Source of the DNA: an archaeon
GTDB taxonomy: Archaea > Methanobacteriota > Methanobacteria > Methanobacteriales > Methanobacteriaceae
DNA: 9,466 bases
Reading direction: 5' to 3'
Assembly: GCA_024409145.1 (NCBI GenBank)
Contig: JAKSUF010000039.1
Coordinates: 1 to 9,466, forward strand
Numbering within the stretch: position 1 is the first letter of the stretch; every line of letters starts with the position of its first letter. Positions 7,401 to 9,466 of this stretch are shown in pieces. A program made the position numbers and the translations under genes. The notes beneath the pieces are model-generated. The model was not told the DNA's origin. It ran no database searches and saw nothing but the letters and a program-made list of their open reading frames with translations.

Positions 7401-8041
7401 TAGCTATTAATTTAGTTCCTAAGACTTATACTGCTACAATTAAATTTATTGGTGATGGGAATTACTTATCTTCCAATAAATCTATTAGTGTACAAGTTAA
7501 AACAAGAACTACTAAGATTGTTGCAAGTAACTTAGTTAAATATTATGGGGATAGTAAAACATTAGTTGCTTACTTAAAAGACACTAATAATAAAGCTATT
7601 GCAAGTAAAACTGTTTCTATAACTATTAATGGTAAAACTTATAAGAAAACTACTGATAAAAATGGTAAAGTTAGTTTATCTATTAGTTTATCTCCTAAAA
7701 CTTATTATGCAACCTTTAAGTTTTCAGGAAATTATCATACTAGTGCTACTAAAAAAGTAAGTGTAAAAATAGTTAAACCAAGTATTAAAGCAACAAGTAC
7801 TAAAGTTAAAAAAGGTAAAAAACTTACTATTGTATTTAAGGATGTAAATAAGAAAGTTATTAAATCTCAAAAGGTTTACTTTAAGTTCCTTGGTAAGAAA
7901 TACACTGCTATTACTAGTAGTAAAGGAACTATTACATTAACTTGCAATATTAAAAAAGGTAGTTATAATGTTGTTGCAGGATTCTCATCTACTAAAACTT
8001 ATGGTAAAACTACTGCAACTATTAAATTTAAAGTAGTTTAA
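4418..8041 (+). CDS. Secreted adhesin-like protein: beta-helix modules plus Ig-like repeats
   Basis: This is a 1207-residue surface protein of the adhesin-like type common in gut Methanobrevibacter; its ligand cannot be read from sequence. Residues 1-24 are a signal peptide (basic start, Leu/Ile-rich core, AVSA cleavage site). Residues 25-106 are Ser/Asp-rich and acidic. Two right-handed beta-helix modules follow. Each opens with a related header (NYNEYFDDKG at 114-123; NFFSFFDEEG at 535-544) and continues in short NNxI/NNY turns to about 760. Five Ig-like repeats follow, near 765-847, 848-937, 938-1030, 1031-1120 and 1121-1207. The last is very lysine-rich. There is no C-terminal membrane anchor or recognisable pseudomurein-binding repeat, so wall attachment is unclear. 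Well over twenty N-x-S/T sequons suggest N-glycosylation. Only a weak GGTG (4409-4412) precedes the ATG. The gene stands alone, with its own promoter and terminators. Confidence 0.88.
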   Translation: MKFLNKSLILLFILLIFSIGAVSANDSGNLLAQDSNSDYVDNLNGDYDSVYDDSISEELNSEISVNPYSSDSSLSNKIESRETYDSGSNVNTLSEAGSLSSGSESNIIKINESNYNEYFDDKGNVYTYKVSNFDIIDLSGNFTGKVFNFTIPVNVTSLNSDAYLYNSSIIFDHVVNDKWSEVSNLYINNSCDKVGVNCVLIAFSKNILVTNNILYSESSSGNPVRLGFSNYVNVTNNILETWYGTIISEDGSLQFNNSWTHSGIMLAESHNNYIASNYVTVKESNPIYLAAYGVGPSNYNVIFNNTVRSSSVHNVTGLPNPSSWTYGIQLMGSNNKVLNNTIYNVYRGVSSEGKYNEVVGNILFNITGGYGEGNNGTDGGEAAIYGTIGTLIANNTILSSNFSVSGGAIYVGKNNTVYGNYININSGYSINLGEGSDNSIIYNNTMISKDSKEGIIHSIGSNSNVTICDNYLYSENGDGILFKKVSIQKIPKSIYIFDNEINVSGNLFNLNDVQSDLICENNTCKKRNVVVDSSNFFSFFDEEGFLKDKYDIFNYKYNNDYSIVNLIFKGDFVDLAINSTLVDSITIDKPISITGENCVIKNIPLVISSNDINISNIKFVLEDVIKDTSAISVTNAKNVNLTNNQIFTDGLDGIVVSGSIVNIYDNEIRTAGSGLGVLAISGSQVFIIHNFINSSSNYAINLTDTGDSSSENLKNNISDNYLVSKSSNTIYYSPGCENNNIIGYNEGIHSYLVFYNNSVFINSNPLFVVGLYDIDNNPISNAELVLTIISSNGTPTKLSVFTNDQGLALVNANLTQDNYKVSINFNGHSFYCPSNLDNQDLSVKLRDVELSVESIESYYGIPIIINVTFTSIDSSNLDGKKIYLNISGTISDAVTSNGTAQFRLGFLNVGDYDLKFYFEEDENCSSASTNSTLKIVPMATNLDVNNLVMFYNDGTKLIVYLKDNENNPIYNQNLAITLNGKTYNLVTDSAGKVSLAINLVPKTYTATIKFIGDGNYLSSNKSISVQVKTRTTKIVASNLVKYYGDSKTLVAYLKDTNNKAIASKTVSITINGKTYKKTTDKNGKVSLSISLSPKTYYATFKFSGNYHTSATKKVSVKIVKPSIKATSTKVKKGKKLTIVFKDVNKKVIKSQKVYFKFLGKKYTAITSSKGTITLTCNIKKGSYNVVAGFSSTKTYGKTTATIKFKVV
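7229..7777 (+). repeat. Tandem 276-base repeat encoding Ig-like units 3 and 4 of the adhesin
   Basis: Two adjacent units of 92 codons share blocks of identical DNA. An 18-base word (TAATGGTAAAACTTATAA) occurs at 7351 and 7627, and GGTAAAGTTAGTTTA occurs at 7388 and 7664, both exactly 276 bases apart. The encoded units share NGKTY, GKVSL and PKTY motifs. Units 1, 2 and 5 are clearly more diverged, so units 3 and 4 look like a recent duplication or have been homogenised by recombination. Confidence 0.75.
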
Positions 8042-8058
8042 TTAGATGATGGATAAAT

Positions 8059-8091
8059 GTTAAGAAAAGTTTTATTTTTCTTAACTTTTTT
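8059..8091 (+). terminator. Hairpin plus T tract after the adhesin gene
   Basis: GTTAAGAAAA (8059-8068) pairs perfectly with TTTTCTTAAC (8076-8085) around a seven-base loop, and six T residues follow (8086-8090 and on). It starts 18 bases after the TAA stop. Together with its imperfect copy downstream, it should end the adhesin transcript before the convergent aminopeptidase gene. Confidence 0.75.
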
Positions 8092-8100
8092 GTGGTGGTA

Positions 8101-8141
8101 TTAAGAAAAAGTTTTTATTTTATATTTCTCTTAAATTTTTT
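8101..8141 (+). terminator. Second, related hairpin plus T tract
   Basis: TTAAGA (8101-8106) pairs with TCTTAA (8129-8134), with a loose A/T interior, and a T tract follows. The layout and wording (TTAAGAAAA, a GTTTTTATTTT loop, CTTAA, T run) repeat those of the perfect hairpin at 8059-8091, about 41 bases upstream. It looks like a tandem, partly decayed duplicate and may act as a back-up terminator. Confidence 0.5.
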
Positions 8142-8287
8142 CTTTTTTTATTTTTTTTATTTTCGTGTTTTTTTAGTTAATTAGTTTTTTCTTTTTTATT
8201 TCTTTTTTTATTTATTCGTGTTTATACTACTAATTAAACTATTTATTCTAGTTTCTTAAACTATTTTTTTTAAATCTCTTGTAGATT
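8142..8287. other. T-rich DNA between convergent genes
   Basis: There is no gene here. The + strand is mostly T with isolated other bases. Small features are two CGTGTTT words (8164 and 8217) and a directly repeated TTAAACTATTT (8235-8245 and 8257-8267). The first copy's AAACTA also pairs with TAGTTT (8249-8254). A clear terminator for the - strand aminopeptidase transcript is not seen: T tracts on that strand are short. Confidence 0.5.
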
Positions 8288-9217
8288 CTAAAGGGTAGTT
8301 ATGTTACATCCATCTTTTTCTACAATCATAGTGTGTTCTTTTTGAGATACCCAAGCTCCAGTTCTTTCTTTTAATGCTGCATAAGGGTAAATAGCCATTG
8401 CATCTCCTAATTGTTTAAGAGAAGTATTTACTCTACGTTCATTAAAATCTTCAGTTAACCATCTTCCTGAAAATGGGAGACTATTGTAATTTTTCTCAAT
8501 ATGATTTAAAACTTTTTGGGTATGTTTCATTCTAAATGGTCTTTGTTGTATAAATGAGAAAATGTATGCATTAGGACAATCATTTACTATTCCTTCTCCA
8601 TTTGTTGCAAAAGGCTCAATAGCTACTGCTTGTCCTTCTTCAAGAACAGTTGAATCATGATTGTCATAATTAGGGACTGAAATTCCTGCATGTAAGTTCC
8701 AGTGTTCTAAACTATGTCCTGTAAGGTTTCTAACTGGGTTTAATCCATATGATTCAATTGCTTCTCCAATAGCTGCTCCAATCTCTCCTACTGTAACTCC
8801 TGCTTTTACAGTGCTTATTGCTGCATCAAGTCCTGCTGCTGAAGCATCAATTATTCTCTGATTAAGTTCTAAAGTATCTTCATCAAATAACTCTTCAAGA
8901 TTGTCTCCTGGAACCATAATTGTAACTGCAGAATCTGCGATATATCCATTAACTTCTGCACCTAAATCTAATTTAACTAAATCTCCAGTAACTAATTTAC
9001 TTTTATCTCCTGCGGGGGAAGTGTAATGTGCAGTTATTTCATTTACAGAAACATTACATGGAAATGCGATTCCTGCACCTTTATTTTTAATTTCTGTTTC
9101 TACAAATTCTACTAATTCAAGAATTTCTAATCCATTTTTAATTAATTTAGTAGCATCTGATCTGACTTGTGATACAATTTTTCCTGCTTTTTCATAACAT
9201 TCTATTTCATCTACCAT
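8288..9217 (-). CDS. map: Methionine aminopeptidase, archaeal type II
   Basis: This cytoplasmic metalloenzyme removes the initiator methionine from new proteins. The 309 residues are typical of archaeal type II enzymes (about 290-310). All five metal ligands of the pita-bread fold are identifiable: Asp84 and Asp95 in KLDLGAEVNGYIADSAVT, His168 in LTGHSLEHWNLH, Glu201 in AIEPFA, and Glu300 in MIVEKDG. His64 and His176 match the substrate-side histidines. The segment at about 215-285 corresponds to the helical insert that defines type II, placed between the fourth and fifth ligands. The ATG at 9217 follows a short Shine-Dalgarno (GTGAT, + strand 9221-9225). The gene is convergent with the adhesin gene and preceded by an array of TATA-like palindromes. 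Nothing suggests decay. Identity is very secure. Confidence 0.96.
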   Translation of the reverse strand: MVDEIECYEKAGKIVSQVRSDATKLIKNGLEILELVEFVETEIKNKGAGIAFPCNVSVNEITAHYTSPAGDKSKLVTGDLVKLDLGAEVNGYIADSAVTIMVPGDNLEELFDEDTLELNQRIIDASAAGLDAAISTVKAGVTVGEIGAAIGEAIESYGLNPVRNLTGHSLEHWNLHAGISVPNYDNHDSTVLEEGQAVAIEPFATNGEGIVNDCPNAYIFSFIQQRPFRMKHTQKVLNHIEKNYNSLPFSGRWLTEDFNERRVNTSLKQLGDAMAIYPYAALKERTGAWVSQKEHTMIVEKDGCNITTL

Positions 9218-9220
9218 GTT

Positions 9221-9225
9221 ATCAC
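9221..9225 (-). promoter_or_regulatory. map: Shine-Dalgarno of the methionine aminopeptidase gene
   Basis: On the - strand, GTGAT lies three bases before the ATG at 9217. It matches the 3' half of the archaeal consensus GGAGGTGAT, for which short spacing is normal. It supports the chosen start. Confidence 0.55.
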
Positions 9226-9247
9226 ATTTAATTGATTTAAGTTATGA

Positions 9248-9327
9248 TTATATAATTAGTATTGATTATATAATAAGTTATTCTAATTATATAATAATTA
9301 TATAATACTTATATAATAATTATATAA
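9248..9327. repeat. Array of six TTATATAA palindromes upstream of map
   Basis: The perfect palindrome TTATATAA occurs at 9248, 9266, 9287, 9298, 9309 and 9320. The last four copies are exactly 11 bases apart, close to one helical turn. The first two gaps are 18 and 21 bases. Each copy is also a good archaeal TATA box in either direction. The copies at 9248 and 9266 are well placed to drive the - strand map gene, 31 and 49 bases before its ATG. The rest may be extra TATA boxes, binding sites for a DNA-bending protein, or a tandem repeat expanded by slippage. Confidence 0.7.
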
Positions 9328-9466
9328 GTTAATGTTGATTGACTGATTAGTTTAAAAGCTAATTGCTTATTTACATAATTTAGAAAAATAATATCATTAT
9401 TCAAAATCATTCGATTTTCTTCAAAAGGGATAATAATAGCATCAACATCCGATGTAGCTATTACAT
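9309..9466 (-). CDS. Partial ORF leaving the window; possible end of a cyclic-nucleotide-binding-domain (Crp-like) protein
   Basis: Reading the - strand from 9464, 51 sense codons run to a TAA at 9311-9309. The upstream part is beyond the window. The first residues (VIATSDVDAIIIPFEENRMIL) resemble the last strands of a cyclic-nucleotide-binding domain of Crp/Fnr-type regulators, where an IPFE-like strand is followed by a helix. If so, the protein stops where the helix linking to the DNA-binding domain should be, with no HTH. The C-terminus (TLTYIIII) is encoded by two copies of the TTATATAA repeat, and the stop codon lies in one. A truncated or decayed gene is therefore plausible. The family suggestion is from visual resemblance only, and a chance ORF is not excluded. 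Confidence 0.4.
   Translation of the reverse strand, partial: VIATSDVDAIIIPFEENRMILNNDIIFLNYVNKQLAFKLISQSTLTYIIII

Noticed and set aside
4418..8041. Carbohydrate-active enzyme, because beta-helix folds occur in pectate lyases and similar enzymes
   Set aside because: No catalytic motif is recognisable, and the signal peptide, Ig-like repeats and Asn/Ser-rich turns fit an adhesin-like surface protein better.
9248..9327. CRISPR array or leader
   Set aside because: The repeat unit is only 8-11 bases with no spacers of uniform length or unique sequence, and no cas genes are present.

Overview
The window looks like chromosomal DNA of an AT-rich hydrogenotrophic methanogen of the order Methanobacteriales, most likely Methanobrevibacter or a close relative. 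Three things point there: a coenzyme F420-reducing [NiFe] hydrogenase operon in the order frhA-frhD-frhG-frhB, an archaeal type II methionine aminopeptidase, and a large secreted beta-helix/Ig-like adhesin-like protein of the kind abundant in gut Methanobrevibacter. Intergenic DNA is extremely A/T-rich, with long T tracts on the + strand. The genus is inferred from gene content and style, not from a database match.

Layout. Positions 1-255 are a gene-free leader with T tracts, two perfect short palindromes, TATA-like boxes and a strong Shine-Dalgarno that places the frhA start at a TTG (256). Positions 256-3924 are a tight + strand operon: large subunit (frhA), its maturation endopeptidase (frhD), small subunit (frhG) and the FAD/F420 subunit (frhB), with gaps of 26, 10 and 12 bases. 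It ends in a hairpin plus T tract (3954-3989). Positions 3990-4417 are non-coding and hold the presumed promoter of the next gene and two inverted repeats. Positions 4418-8041 encode a 1207-residue secreted surface protein: signal peptide, acidic Ser/Asp-rich segment, two beta-helix modules and five Ig-like repeats, the last very lysine-rich. Two related hairpin terminators follow in tandem (8059-8141), then T-rich DNA. The methionine aminopeptidase gene (9217-8288) is convergent on the - strand. Upstream of it lies an array of six TTATATAA palindromes (9248-9327), which runs into the 3' end of a partial - strand ORF that leaves the window at 9466.

How the genes work together. FrhA, FrhG and FrhB form the cytoplasmic hydrogenase that oxidises H2 and reduces F420 for the methyl-branch steps of methanogenesis from CO2. 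FrhD removes the C-terminal tail of FrhA after nickel insertion. The adhesin-like protein is an independent accessory surface gene, and the aminopeptidase is housekeeping.

No clearly new multi-gene system is visible. The points most worth checking are a second well-formed translation start inside frhG, the 11-bp-phased TATA-like palindrome array before the aminopeptidase gene, the opposite charges of the two ends of the adhesin, and the palindromes before frhA and the adhesin gene.
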